Positions 33,251 to 44,575 of a stretch of DNA of 49,560 nucleotides are shown piece by piece. Source of the DNA: Pseudomonas grimontii (lineage in GTDB: Bacteria; Pseudomonadota; Gammaproteobacteria; Pseudomonadales; Pseudomonadaceae); the NCBI RefSeq assembly GCF_007858185.1, contig NZ_VFES01000035.1, positions 1 through 49,560 on the forward strand, written 5' to 3'. The position numbers and the translations under genes were made by a program. The notes below the pieces were generated by a model. It ran no database searches. It saw only the letters and a program-made list of their open reading frames with translations, and was not told the DNA's origin. Position 1 is the first letter of the stretch, and each line of letters begins with the position of its first letter.

Positions 33251-34936
33251 TTAGTTCTGCTTAGCCATTGCTTCGCGCAGCAGGGAGGCCATGGTGGTCT
33301 CGCCAGTTGCAGCTTCCGGAGCCGATTTCAGGCTCTGGATTGCTTCTTTCTCTTCAACTTCGTCTTTCGACTTAATGGAGAGCTGGATCACGCGGCTCTT
33401 ACGATCAACGCTGATGATCTTGGCTTCTACTTCCTGGCCTTCTTTCAGAACGTTGCGCGCGTCTTCAACGCGGTCACGGCTGATTTCGGAGGCTTTCAGA
33501 GTCGCTTCGATATCGTCGGCCAGAACGATGATGGCGCCTTTGGCGTCAACTTCTTTCACAGTGCCTTTAACGATTGCGCCTTTGTCGTTCTCTTGAACGT
33601 ACTCGGAGAACGGATCGCTTTCCAGTTGCTTGATACCCAGGGAGATGCGCTCGCGCTCTGGGTCAACCGACAGGATAACGGTGTCCAGCTCGTCGCCCTT
33701 CTTGAAACGACGAACAGCTTCTTCGCCAACTTCGTTCCAGGAGATGTCGGACAGGTGAACCAGGCCGTCGATGCCGCCGTCCAGACCAATGAAGATACCG
33801 AAATCGGTGATCGACTTGATGGTGCCGGAGATTTTATCGCCCTTGTTGAACTGGCCAGAGAAATCTTCCCATGGGTTAGATTTGCACTGCTTGATGCCCA
33901 GGGAGATACGACGACGCTCTTCGTCGATGTCCAGAACCATAACTTCCACTTCGTCGCCGACTTGTACGACTTTCGAAGGGTGGATGTTCTTGTTGGTCCA
34001 GTCCATTTCGGAAACGTGTACCAGGCCTTCAACGCCTTCTTCCAGCTCAGCGAAGCAGCCGTAGTCGGTCAGGTTGGTAACACGCGCGGTTACGCGAGTG
34101 CTTTCTGGGTAACGGGCCTTGATAGCGACCCATGGATCTTCACCCAGTTGCTTCAGGCCCAGGGAAACACGGTTGCGCTCGCGATCGTATTTCAGAACCT
34201 TGACATCGATCTCGTCGCCAACATTGACGATTTCGGAAGGATGCTTGATACGCTTCCAAGCCATGTCGGTAATGTGCAGCAGGCCATCGACGCCACCCAG
34301 ATCGACGAATGCGCCGTAATCGGTGAGGTTCTTGACGATACCTTTGACTTGTTGGCCTTCCTGCAGGGATTCCAGCAGAGCTTCACGCTCGGCGGAGTTC
34401 TCTGCTTCCAGGACGCTGCGACGGGAAACGACAACGTTGTTGCGCTTCTGGTCGAGTTTGATGACCTTGAATTCGAGTTCTTTGCCTTCCAGGTGCGTGG
34501 TGTCGCGCACAGGACGAACGTCGACCAAAGAACCTGGCAGGAACGCACGGATGCCGTTAACGTCGACAGTGAAGCCGCCTTTAACCTTACCGTTGATAAC
34601 GCCCTTGACCACTTCTTCAGCTGCGAAGGCTGCTTCGAGAACAATCCAGCATTCAGCGCGCTTGGCTTTTTCACGGGACAGCTTGGTTTCACCGAAACCG
34701 TCTTCAACCGAGTCCAGAGCAACGTGAACTTCGTCACCGACATTGATTGTCAGATCACCAGCATCGTTGTAGAACTGTTCCAGCGGGATCAGAGCTTCAG
34801 ACTTCAGACCAGCGTGAACGGTTACCCAGCGAGCTTGGTAATCGATATCAACGATAACACCGGTGATGATGGAGCCTGCCTGAAGGTTCAGGGTTTTTAG
34901 GCTTTCTTCAAAGAGTTCCGCAAAGCTTTCGCTCAT
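33251..34936 (-). CDS. rpsA: 30S ribosomal protein S1
   Basis: A 561-residue protein of six S1 (OB-fold) repeats: two N-terminal divergent ones that bind the ribosome and four typical RNA-binding ones with the recurring GxVxxxxDFGxFVxLxGGxxGLxHxSxxxW pattern (for example TDYGAFVDLGGVDGLLHITDMAWKRI and TDFGIFIGLDGGIDGLVHLSDISWNEV). It helps load mRNA on the 30S subunit. The start at ATG 34936 (MSESFAELFEESL) is the conserved one; 15 upstream codons are not part of it. It follows cmk, the conserved order. Codons are strongly optimised. Confidence 0.98.
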   Translation of the reverse strand: MSESFAELFEESLKTLNLQAGSIITGVIVDIDYQARWVTVHAGLKSEALIPLEQFYNDAGDLTINVGDEVHVALDSVEDGFGETKLSREKAKRAECWIVLEAAFAAEEVVKGVINGKVKGGFTVDVNGIRAFLPGSLVDVRPVRDTTHLEGKELEFKVIKLDQKRNNVVVSRRSVLEAENSAEREALLESLQEGQQVKGIVKNLTDYGAFVDLGGVDGLLHITDMAWKRIKHPSEIVNVGDEIDVKVLKYDRERNRVSLGLKQLGEDPWVAIKARYPESTRVTARVTNLTDYGCFAELEEGVEGLVHVSEMDWTNKNIHPSKVVQVGDEVEVMVLDIDEERRRISLGIKQCKSNPWEDFSGQFNKGDKISGTIKSITDFGIFIGLDGGIDGLVHLSDISWNEVGEEAVRRFKKGDELDTVILSVDPERERISLGIKQLESDPFSEYVQENDKGAIVKGTVKEVDAKGAIIVLADDIEATLKASEISRDRVEDARNVLKEGQEVEAKIISVDRKSRVIQLSIKSKDEVEEKEAIQSLKSAPEAATGETTMASLLREAMAKQN

Positions 34937-35011
34937 TTTAATTCCTGTTGATAAGGGCGAAGAATACGCCCATCTCCACACCCCAGACGGTGTGGGTCAG
35001 TTTCAGTTAAA

Positions 35012-35054
35012 AGAAGCCACCGCAGGACTATGACTGGTCCCCTGCGGCCTTCTT
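35012..35054 (-). terminator. Hairpin with T-run between cmk and rpsA (attenuator or terminator)
   Basis: On the minus strand, GAAG-G-CCGCAGG pairs with CCTGCGG-TGG-CTTC around a long loop and is followed by TTTT, about 75 bases before the rpsA ATG. It starts right at the cmk stop codon. It probably limits read-through from the aromatic operon into rpsA. Confidence 0.5.
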
Positions 35055-35056
35055 GA

Positions 35057-35746
35057 TCACCCGGCGATATCGCGAATGGCGATTTCACTCAAGATGCGTT
35101 CCAGCACCTGCTCGATGGACAACTCCGTGGAATCCAGCTGTATAGCATCAGCCGCCGGTTTTAGCGGGGCTACTGCGCGCTGGGTATCACGCTCATCGCG
35201 TGCACGGATCTCATCTAGCAGACTCGACAGACTAACACCATCGACTTTGCCCTTCAACTGCAAGTAGCGGCGGCGAGCCCGCTCCTCGGCGCTGGCGGTC
35301 AGGAAAATCTTCAGCGGCGCCTCGGGAAACACGACCGTGCCCATGTCACGGCCATCGGCCACCAGGCCCGGCGGCTCCTGGAAAGCCCGCTGACGCTGCA
35401 ACAGCGCATCACGCACAGCCGGCAGCGCGGCAACCTGGGAAGCCCAGGAACCGACCTGCTCGTTACGCAAATCATCGGTCACATCGTCCCCTTCCAGGAT
35501 GATGCGCTGGGGATGACCTTCCGTCGCGCCGACGAACTGCACATCGAGGTGCGCGGCCAGCAGCTTCAGGGATTCTTCGTTGGTCAGGTCGACGCCATGG
35601 TTGCGTGCGGCAAACGCCAGCAGGCGGTACAGCGCGCCGGAATCCAGCAGGCACCAGCCCAGGCGCTTGGCCAGGATGCCGGCGATCGTGCCTTTGCCCG
35701 AGCCGCTTGGCCCGTCGATGGTAATCACCGGTGCTTTGATATTCAC
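35057..35746 (-). CDS. cmk: Cytidylate kinase
   Basis: A 229-residue NMP kinase. The P-loop GPSGSGKGT is at residues 12-20, then LLDSGALYRLLA, VADGRDMGTVVFPEAPLKIFLTASAEERARRRYLQL with the NMP-binding Arg and Asp and lid. It phosphorylates CMP and dCMP with ATP. The start is GTG 35746, behind AGAGG; its GTGA overlaps the tyrA-aroA stop by four bases, so translation is coupled. Frames further upstream belong to the previous gene. Order cmk-rpsA is widely conserved. Confidence 0.96.
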   Translation of the reverse strand: MNIKAPVITIDGPSGSGKGTIAGILAKRLGWCLLDSGALYRLLAFAARNHGVDLTNEESLKLLAAHLDVQFVGATEGHPQRIILEGDDVTDDLRNEQVGSWASQVAALPAVRDALLQRQRAFQEPPGLVADGRDMGTVVFPEAPLKIFLTASAEERARRRYLQLKGKVDGVSLSSLLDEIRARDERDTQRAVAPLKPAADAIQLDSTELSIEQVLERILSEIAIRDIAG

Positions 35747-37989
35747 AATTGAGCCTCTTGGGCAACACGGATGCCGACTTGGGCACACAGTGTAAGAAAG
35801 TTCGGAAAAGACGTAGCAACATTGGCACAGTCATGGATACGAATCGGCGCAGCCGCCCGCAGGGAAGCCACACTGAAGGCCATGGCAATCCGGTGATCAC
35901 CATGGGCATGGACTTCACCACCGCCCATCAGGCCACCGTCAATGATAATCCCATCGGGGGTCGGTTCACACTTCACCCCCAACGCCAGCAGACCGTCGGC
36001 CATGACCTGGATACGGTCGGACTCCTTCACACGCAACTCTTGCGCCCCCCGCAACACGGTTCGCCCTTCAGCACAGGCCGCCGCGACGAACAGCACCGGG
36101 AACTCGTCGATCGCCAACGGCACCAGCGCCTCAGGGATCTCGATCCCTTTCAACGCAGCTGCCCGCACCCGCAGGTCAGCGACAGGCTCGCCACCCACTT
36201 CGCGCGGGTTCTCCAAGGTGATATCTGCCCCCATCAATCGCAGGATATCGATCACCCCGGTGCGGGTCGGGTTGACGCCGACATGCTCCAGCAGCAACTC
36301 GGAACCCTCGGCAATCGAAGCCGCCACCAGGAAGAAGGCCGAAGAGGAGATGTCCCCCGGCACTTCAATATGGGTCGCCGTCAGTACATGACCCGACTCC
36401 ACCGACGCAGTAGCACCTTCCACCGCAACCGGGTAACCAAACCCGCGCAACATACGCTCGGTATGGTCTCGGGTCGGCGCAGGCTCGGTCACCGCGGTTT
36501 TACCTTCGGCATACAACCCTGCCAGCAGCAGGCAGGATTTGACCTGGGCGCTGGCCATCGGCATTGCATAGCTCATGCCTTTCAGCGCCTGGCCACCACG
36601 AATGGTCAGCGGCGGACGCCCTTCCGGCCCGGTCTCGATCACCGCGCCCATGTCTCGCAATGGCTTGGCCACGCGGTTCATCGGGCGCTTGGACAGGGAA
36701 GCATCGCCGGTCAACACGCTGTCAAAGCGTTGCGCCGCCAACAACCCGGATAGCAGGCGCATGGACGTACCGGAATTACCCAGGTAGATCGGCCCCGGCG
36801 CCGGCTTCAAGCCGTGCAAGCCCACGCCATGAATGGTCACGCGCCCATGGTGCGGCCCCTCAATCACCACGCCCATGTCGCGAAACGCCTGCAGGGTCGC
36901 CAGGGCGTCTTCACCCTCAAGGAACCCTTCCACCTCCGTCACACCCTCGGCCAACGAGCCGAGCATGATCGAGCGATGGGAGATCGACTTGTCACCCGGC
37001 ACCCGGATACGCCCGCTCAAGCGGCCGCCTGGGTTGGCGAGGAAGGTCAGGTCATCGGCGTTCACAGCGGTTTCCATATAGGCCCGGCGAGCCAGAATCT
37101 TGCTGAAATGCTCACGCGCCACCCGCGCACGGGTGAACACGCCCAATAATTGATGGCCATCCCCGGCATCGACCGCATCGCGCAAGGCGTCGAGGTCACT
37201 GCGGAAGGTGTCCAGGGTGCGCAACACCGCTTCGCGATTGGCGAGAAAGATGTCGTGCCACATCACCGGATCGCTGCCGGCAATCCGCGTGAAATCGCGG
37301 AAGCCGCCGGCGGCGTAACGGAAAATCTCGAGGTTTTCGTTGCGCTTGGCCAGGGAGTCCACCAGGCCGAATGCCAGCAGATGCGGCAAATGGCTGGTCG
37401 CCGCCAGCACTTCGTCGTGGCGTTCGACCTGCATATGCTCCACGTCCGCCCCCAGCTCACGCCAGAGACGATCCACCACGGCCAGCGCGGCCGGATCGGT
37501 TTGTTCCAGTGGCGTCAGGATCACTTTATGGCGGCGGAACAGCTGCGCATTGGACGCCTCCACCCCGCTCTGTTCGGAACCGGCAATCGGATGGCCCGGC
37601 ACAAAACGCGACGGCATGCCGCCAAAGGCCTGTTGCGCCGCACGCACCACATTGCCCTTGGCACTGCCGACGTCCGTCAGGATCGCCTGGCCCAGGTGCA
37701 TGCCGGCCAGTACCGCCAGCAGTTTCTCCATCGCCAGGATCGGCACAGCGAGCTGGATGACGTCAGCACCCTGACACGCCAGCGCCAGGTCCGCCTCACA
37801 GCGATCCACTACGCCCAACTCCACCGCCAGCTTGCGTGATTGCGGGTCCAGGTCCACCCCGACCACTTCCCTACATAGCCCGCTCTCGCGCAGGCCTTTG
37901 GCAAAGGAGCCGCCGATCAATCCCAGCCCCACTACCACCAGGCGACCGATCATAGGCACAGCAGGTTGCAATGCAGTGACATCAACCAC
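35743..37989 (-). CDS. aroA: Fused prephenate dehydrogenase and EPSP synthase (TyrA-AroA)
   Basis: A 748-residue two-domain enzyme. Residues about 14-300 are the TyrA-type dehydrogenase with VVGLGLIGGS as NAD site, LTDVGSAK, and HPIAGSEQSG. Residues about 315-748 are 5-enolpyruvylshikimate-3-phosphate synthase with VPGDKSISHRSIMLGSLAEG, LGNSGTSMRLL and GDHRIAMA. This fusion is normal in Pseudomonas. It serves both the common shikimate path and tyrosine synthesis. GTG 37989 overlaps hisC by eight bases; ATG 37953 (MIGRLVVVGLG) is a fair alternative and neither has a strong ribosome site. Confidence 0.95.
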   Translation of the reverse strand: MVDVTALQPAVPMIGRLVVVGLGLIGGSFAKGLRESGLCREVVGVDLDPQSRKLAVELGVVDRCEADLALACQGADVIQLAVPILAMEKLLAVLAGMHLGQAILTDVGSAKGNVVRAAQQAFGGMPSRFVPGHPIAGSEQSGVEASNAQLFRRHKVILTPLEQTDPAALAVVDRLWRELGADVEHMQVERHDEVLAATSHLPHLLAFGLVDSLAKRNENLEIFRYAAGGFRDFTRIAGSDPVMWHDIFLANREAVLRTLDTFRSDLDALRDAVDAGDGHQLLGVFTRARVAREHFSKILARRAYMETAVNADDLTFLANPGGRLSGRIRVPGDKSISHRSIMLGSLAEGVTEVEGFLEGEDALATLQAFRDMGVVIEGPHHGRVTIHGVGLHGLKPAPGPIYLGNSGTSMRLLSGLLAAQRFDSVLTGDASLSKRPMNRVAKPLRDMGAVIETGPEGRPPLTIRGGQALKGMSYAMPMASAQVKSCLLLAGLYAEGKTAVTEPAPTRDHTERMLRGFGYPVAVEGATASVESGHVLTATHIEVPGDISSSAFFLVAASIAEGSELLLEHVGVNPTRTGVIDILRLMGADITLENPREVGGEPVADLRVRAAALKGIEIPEALVPLAIDEFPVLFVAAACAEGRTVLRGAQELRVKESDRIQVMADGLLALGVKCEPTPDGIIIDGGLMGGGEVHAHGDHRIAMAFSVASLRAAAPIRIHDCANVATSFPNFLTLCAQVGIRVAQEAQL

Positions 37990-39094
37990 GAGCCAGGACC
38001 TTGGCCAACGCCTCCAGGAAGCGGCTGTTTTCAGCCGGTAACCCGATGGTGATCCGCAGGTGGTTCGGCATGCCGTAGTTGGCCACCGGCCGCACGATCA
38101 CACCTTCGCGCAGCAGCCCCTGGAATACCGGGGCAGCCACTTGGCCAAGGTCGACACAGATGAAGTTGCCCTTGGAGGGAATCCAGCCCAGGCCCAGTTC
38201 CCGGAAGCCATCCTGCAACTGCAGCATGCCGCTTGCGTTGATGCGGCGACCCTCTTCCAGGTATTCGGCATCCTTCACCGCCGCACAGGCGGCTGCCAGG
38301 GCAAGGCTGTTAACGTTGAATGGTTGGCGCACGCGGTTCAGCACATCGGCAACCACCGCCGTCGACAAGCCGTAGCCAACCCGCAACGACGCCAGCCCAT
38401 AGGCCTTGGAGAAGGTTCGCGACACCAGCAGGTTCGGGTAGGCCGCCAGGAAATCCAGGCCGTCCGGCAGGTCGCTGCCTTCGGCGTACTCGATGTAGGC
38501 TTCGTCCAACACCACCAGCACATGCTCAGGCACGTCTTGCAGGAAGTCGTTGAGCGCTTGCGCATCGAACCAGGTGCCGGTCGGGTTGTTCGGGTTCGCG
38601 ACAAACACGACGCGGGTCTGGGCGTCGATGGCGGCCAGCATGGCCGGCAGGTCATGGCCCCAGTCCTTGGCAGGAATCACGCGGGCGTCGGCACCGACTG
38701 CCTGGGTGACGATCGGGTAAACCGCAAACGCGTGCTCGCTGAACACGGCGTTCAGCCCCGGCGCCAGGTAGGCACGGCCGACCAGCTCGAGGATGTCGTT
38801 GGAGCCATTACCCAGGGTTACCTGGTTCAGCTCGACCCGGCATGTTTCTGCCAGCAGCGACTTGAGGGCGAAGCCATTGCCGTCCGGGTAACGGGTCAGC
38901 TCGGCCAACTCTTCGCGAATCGCCGCCAATACCTTGGGGCTTGGACCCAGTGGATTCTCGTTACTCGCCAGCTTGACGATTTTGGAAGGATCCAGGTTCA
39001 ACTCACGCGCCAGCTCGTCCACAGGCTTGCCCGGAACGTAAGGCGACAGTTGTTGCACGCCCGGCTGAGCCAGGGCGAGGAAGTTGCCACTCAT
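37982..39094 (-). CDS. hisC: Histidinol-phosphate aminotransferase
   Basis: A 370-residue fold-type I PLP aminotransferase. LASNENPLGPSPKVLAAI opens the domain, VFVANPNNPTGTW and VLDEAYIEYA bind PLP, Lys230 in SRTFSKAYGLASLRVGYG is the cofactor lysine, and PNHLRITIGLPAENSRFLEAL ends the protein. HisC of this locus (HisC2 type) is broad-range and also handles aromatic amino acids, fitting its position between pheA and tyrA-aroA. ATG 39094 has GAGG eight bases upstream. Only nine bases separate it from the pheA stop. Confidence 0.93.
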   Translation of the reverse strand: MSGNFLALAQPGVQQLSPYVPGKPVDELARELNLDPSKIVKLASNENPLGPSPKVLAAIREELAELTRYPDGNGFALKSLLAETCRVELNQVTLGNGSNDILELVGRAYLAPGLNAVFSEHAFAVYPIVTQAVGADARVIPAKDWGHDLPAMLAAIDAQTRVVFVANPNNPTGTWFDAQALNDFLQDVPEHVLVVLDEAYIEYAEGSDLPDGLDFLAAYPNLLVSRTFSKAYGLASLRVGYGLSTAVVADVLNRVRQPFNVNSLALAAACAAVKDAEYLEEGRRINASGMLQLQDGFRELGLGWIPSKGNFICVDLGQVAAPVFQGLLREGVIVRPVANYGMPNHLRITIGLPAENSRFLEALAKVLARG

Positions 39095-39103
39095 GTTAAA
39101 GCC

Positions 39104-40198
39104 TCACAAAACCGCTTTCGGGTAAGAGCCCAGCACCTTGAGCGCCACGGCTTCCTGACTGATCTTCTCCAGCACGCCCTTGACCAGCGGGTCGCGGTGG
39201 TGGCCGATGAAGTCGATAAAGAACACGTAAGTCCATTTACCGCTGCGCGAAGGACGCGTCTCGATACGCGTCAGGTCAATCCCGTTGTCGTGGAACGGCA
39301 CCAGCAGCTCATGCAGCGCGCCGGGCTTGTTGCTCATGGAGACGATGATCGAGGTCTTGTCGTCGCCGGTCGGCGGCACTTCCTGGCTGCCGATCATCAG
39401 GAAGCGCGTGGAGTTGTCCGGGCGATCCTCGATTTTCTCGGCCAGGCGCGTCAGGCCATACAAGCCAGCCGCCATATCACCGGCGATCGCCGCCGAATTC
39501 CACTCACCCTTCACGCGCTTGGCCGCTTCGGCGTTGCTGGACACCGCCACGCGCTCGACATTCGGGTAATGGGCGTCCAGCCACTTGCGGCACTGGGCCA
39601 GGGACTGGGCGTGGGAATAGATGCGGCTGATGCTGTCGGTCTTGGTGCTCTCACCCACCAGCAAGTGATGGTGGATGCGCAGCTCGACTTCGCCGCAGAT
39701 CACCATGTCGTGCTCGAGGAAGCTGTCCAGCGTGTGGTTGACCGCGCCTTCGGTGGAATTTTCCACCGGCACCACGCCAAAGTTCACCGCACCGGCCGCC
39801 ACTTCACGAAACACTTCGTCGATGGCCGCCATTGGCTTGCTGATCACCGCGTGGCCGAAGTGCTTCATGGCCGCCGCTTGGGTGAAGGTGCCTTCCGGGC
39901 CTAGGTAAGCCACTTTCAGCGGCTGCTCGAGCGCCAGGCACGACGACATGATTTCACGGAACAACCGCGCCATCTCTTCGTTGCCCAGCGGGCCCTTGTT
40001 ACGCTCCATGACGCGCTTGAGCACCTGGGCTTCACGCTCCGGTCGGTAGAACACCGGCACTTCGCCTTCAGCCAGGGACGCCATCTTCACCCGTGCCACT
40101 TCCTGGGCGCAGCGCGCACGCTCGCTGATCAGCTCCAGGACCTTTTCGTCCAGGCTGTCAATGCGTACCCGCAGGGCCTTGAGTTCTTGTTCAGACAT
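39104..40198 (-). CDS. pheA: Bifunctional chorismate mutase / prephenate dehydratase
   Basis: A 364-residue enzyme with three parts: AroQ-type chorismate mutase (1-90, LRVRIDSLDEKVLELISERARCAQEVARVK), prephenate dehydratase (about 95-275, VAYLGPEGTFTQAAAMKHFG, VVPVENSTEGAVNHTLD and NSTRFLMIGSQ), and a C-terminal ACT domain (GALHELLVPFHDNGIDLTRIETRPS) that binds phenylalanine for feedback inhibition. It turns chorismate into phenylpyruvate. Its ATG shares one base with the serC stop (TAATG), so the two are translationally coupled. Confidence 0.97.
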   Translation of the reverse strand: MSEQELKALRVRIDSLDEKVLELISERARCAQEVARVKMASLAEGEVPVFYRPEREAQVLKRVMERNKGPLGNEEMARLFREIMSSCLALEQPLKVAYLGPEGTFTQAAAMKHFGHAVISKPMAAIDEVFREVAAGAVNFGVVPVENSTEGAVNHTLDSFLEHDMVICGEVELRIHHHLLVGESTKTDSISRIYSHAQSLAQCRKWLDAHYPNVERVAVSSNAEAAKRVKGEWNSAAIAGDMAAGLYGLTRLAEKIEDRPDNSTRFLMIGSQEVPPTGDDKTSIIVSMSNKPGALHELLVPFHDNGIDLTRIETRPSRSGKWTYVFFIDFIGHHRDPLVKGVLEKISQEAVALKVLGSYPKAVL

Positions 40199-41283
40199 TA
40201 GCCGTGTTCCTTTTCGAACTCTGCCATGTAGGCAACCAGCGCGTTGATCGCGTGGATGTCGACAGCGTTGTAGATGGAGGCGCGCATGCCACCTACCGAA
40301 CGGTGGCCCTTGAGGTTCAGCAGGCCGCGTGCGTCGGCACCAGCCAGGAATGGCTTGTCCAGGCGGTCGTCAGCCAGGCGGAACGGCACGTTCATCCACG
40401 AGCGGTCAGTCAGGTTGATCGGGTTGCTGTACAGGCCGCTGGCGTCGATGAAGTCGTACAGGGTACGCTTCTTCTCTTCGTTGAGCTTACCCATGGCGGC
40501 GACACCGCCTTGCTCTTTCAACCACTCGAACACCAGGCCCGACAGGTACCAGGCGAAGGCCGGCGGGGTGTTGTACATCGAGCCATTGTCGGCTGCGACC
40601 TTGAAGTTGAGCATGGTCGGGCACAGCGAGCGGGCGCGACCCAGCAGGTCTTCACGGACGATGTTGACCAGGATGCCGCTCGGGCCGATGTTCTTCTGCG
40701 CGCCGGCGTAGATCATGCCGTAGCGCGACACGTCGATAGGCCGCGAGAGGATGTCCGAGGACATGTCGCACACCAGCGGGACGTCACCGACTTCCGGCAC
40801 CCAGTCGAACTCCAGGCCGCCAATGGTTTCGTTCGCGACGTAGTGCACGTAGGCCGCATCCTTCGACAGCTTCCATTCGTTCTGACCTGGAATGGCGAAG
40901 TAGTCGTAGGGCTTGGCGGTGCCGGCGACATTGACGTGACCGTAGCGCGAGGCCTCTTCAATAGCCTTCTGCCCCCAGATACCGGTGTCGATGTAGTCGG
41001 CAGTGCCGTCTTCCGGCAGCAGGTTCAGCGGGATCTGGGCGAACTGTTGGCTCGCGCCCCCCTGCAGGAACAGCACTTTGTAATTGGATGGGATGTCCAG
41101 CAAGTCGCGCAGATCCTGCTCGGCCTTGGTGGCAATGGACACGAACTCATCGCTGCGATGGCTCATTTCCATCACGGAGAGGCCTTTTCCATGCCAGTCG
41201 AGGAGTTCACCCTGCGCACGCTGCAGGACTGCTTCAGGAAGCGCCGCGGGACCGGCACAGAAGTTATAGGCTCTCTTGCTCAC
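40198..41283 (-). CDS. serC: Phosphoserine aminotransferase
   Basis: A 361-residue PLP enzyme, beginning at GTG 41283 (SKRAYNFCAGPAALPEAVLQRAQ). LFLQGGASQQFAQIPLNLL, MSSDILSRPIDVSRYGMIYAGAQKNIGPSG with the PLP Lys, and a C-terminal GHRSVGGMRASIYNA are the family marks. It makes 3-phosphoserine and also serves in pyridoxine synthesis. AGAGAG precedes the GTG. The open frame extending upstream runs through a REP pair and is not coding. It opens the serC-pheA-hisC-tyrA/aroA-cmk-rpsA supraoperon known from Pseudomonas. Confidence 0.96.
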   Translation of the reverse strand: MSKRAYNFCAGPAALPEAVLQRAQGELLDWHGKGLSVMEMSHRSDEFVSIATKAEQDLRDLLDIPSNYKVLFLQGGASQQFAQIPLNLLPEDGTADYIDTGIWGQKAIEEASRYGHVNVAGTAKPYDYFAIPGQNEWKLSKDAAYVHYVANETIGGLEFDWVPEVGDVPLVCDMSSDILSRPIDVSRYGMIYAGAQKNIGPSGILVNIVREDLLGRARSLCPTMLNFKVAADNGSMYNTPPAFAWYLSGLVFEWLKEQGGVAAMGKLNEEKKRTLYDFIDASGLYSNPINLTDRSWMNVPFRLADDRLDKPFLAGADARGLLNLKGHRSVGGMRASIYNAVDIHAINALVAYMAEFEKEHG

Positions 41284-41322
41284 ATCCAATCTCTCTGATC
41301 TGGTGGGACTGAAATCAAACAC

Positions 41323-41423
41323 TGCAGGAGCGAGCTTGCTCGCGAAAAACCCGAGAGCGCAAGGGCGCATCAGGCACCTCGCGTTATCGTTGACGATTTT
41401 CGCGAGCAAGCTCGCTCCTACAG
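41323..41423. repeat. REP-type inverted pair of a second family, upstream of serC
   Basis: GCAGGAGCGAGCTTGCTCGC on the left and GCGAGCAAGCTCGCTCCTAC on the right are inverted copies, about 60 bases apart. The sequence differs from the other REP pairs in the window (GAGCGAGC instead of GTGGGAGG) and belongs to another Pseudomonas REP type. It lies between the gyrA terminator and serC. Confidence 0.88.
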
Positions 41424-41460
41424 GGGGCGGCGTTGTTCTTTCAAAGGGGACAAACAACAA

Positions 41461-41484
41461 GGGGGCGAATCTTCATCCGCCCCC
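41461..41484 (-). terminator. Terminator of gyrA
   Basis: GGGGGCG and CGCCCCC pair around a ten-base loop that itself can pair partly. On the minus strand the stem is followed by a T-rich stretch (TTGTTGTTTG). It begins 12 bases after the gyrA stop. Confidence 0.75.
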
Positions 41485-41495
41485 TGTGTGTCCGC

Positions 41496-44150
<2,655 letters not shown>

Positions 44151-44575
44151 GAGAAGCCTGATTCCTTTTTCGGGTGAAACCTCGTCGCATCCATATGGGA
44201 CGAACGAAGCTCGCCGTTGCCGGCACACTGCCTGACAACGACTTACGACAAATCAACGAGTTATGACACGGATCTGCACGTTATGGGCAACCCCTGGGGG
44301 CAGCCCTGGAAACCGCCGGATGTTATCACAATCGCCGCCACGCACCTATCCCCCTGATGCGCATGGAGACTAGTAATTTGACGGATGACAGGCTTGAGGG
44401 CGACGAGAGGGGCTCAGAGATGGGGTGGTGCTTTTTTTTGAGGGCGGATCCGTGGGTTTTATTGACTTTCAGGGCCAATCGGGGGCAAGCCCCCTCCCAC
44501 ATTTCGACTGTGTTCACCCTTCAAGTGTGGGAACGGGCTTGCCCCCCGACAGCCGTTTCACCCACATCACAGCCC
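44151..44575. other. Intergenic region between mtnA and gyrA
   Basis: About 425 bases without a gene. The part next to gyrA should hold its promoter, but I could not choose a clear -35/-10 pair. The part next to mtnA holds a REP pair listed separately. Confidence 0.6.
44478..44552. repeat. REP pair (REPIN) after mtnA
   Basis: ATCGGGGGCAAGCCCCCTCC and an inverted, slightly diverged copy GGGAACGGGCTTGCCCCCCG (with GTGTGG before it) face each other about 20 bases apart. It is of the same family as the pairs near kdp. It lies just beyond the mtnA stop. Confidence 0.85.

Noticed and set aside
33161..34900. 579-codon open frame on the plus strand opposite rpsA
   Set aside because: Antisense to rpsA; the apparent repeats are the complement of the S1 domains.
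38060..39904. 614-codon open frame on the plus strand opposite hisC and pheA
   Set aside because: Crosses the border of two certain minus-strand genes and has shadow-type composition rich in His, Gln and Arg.
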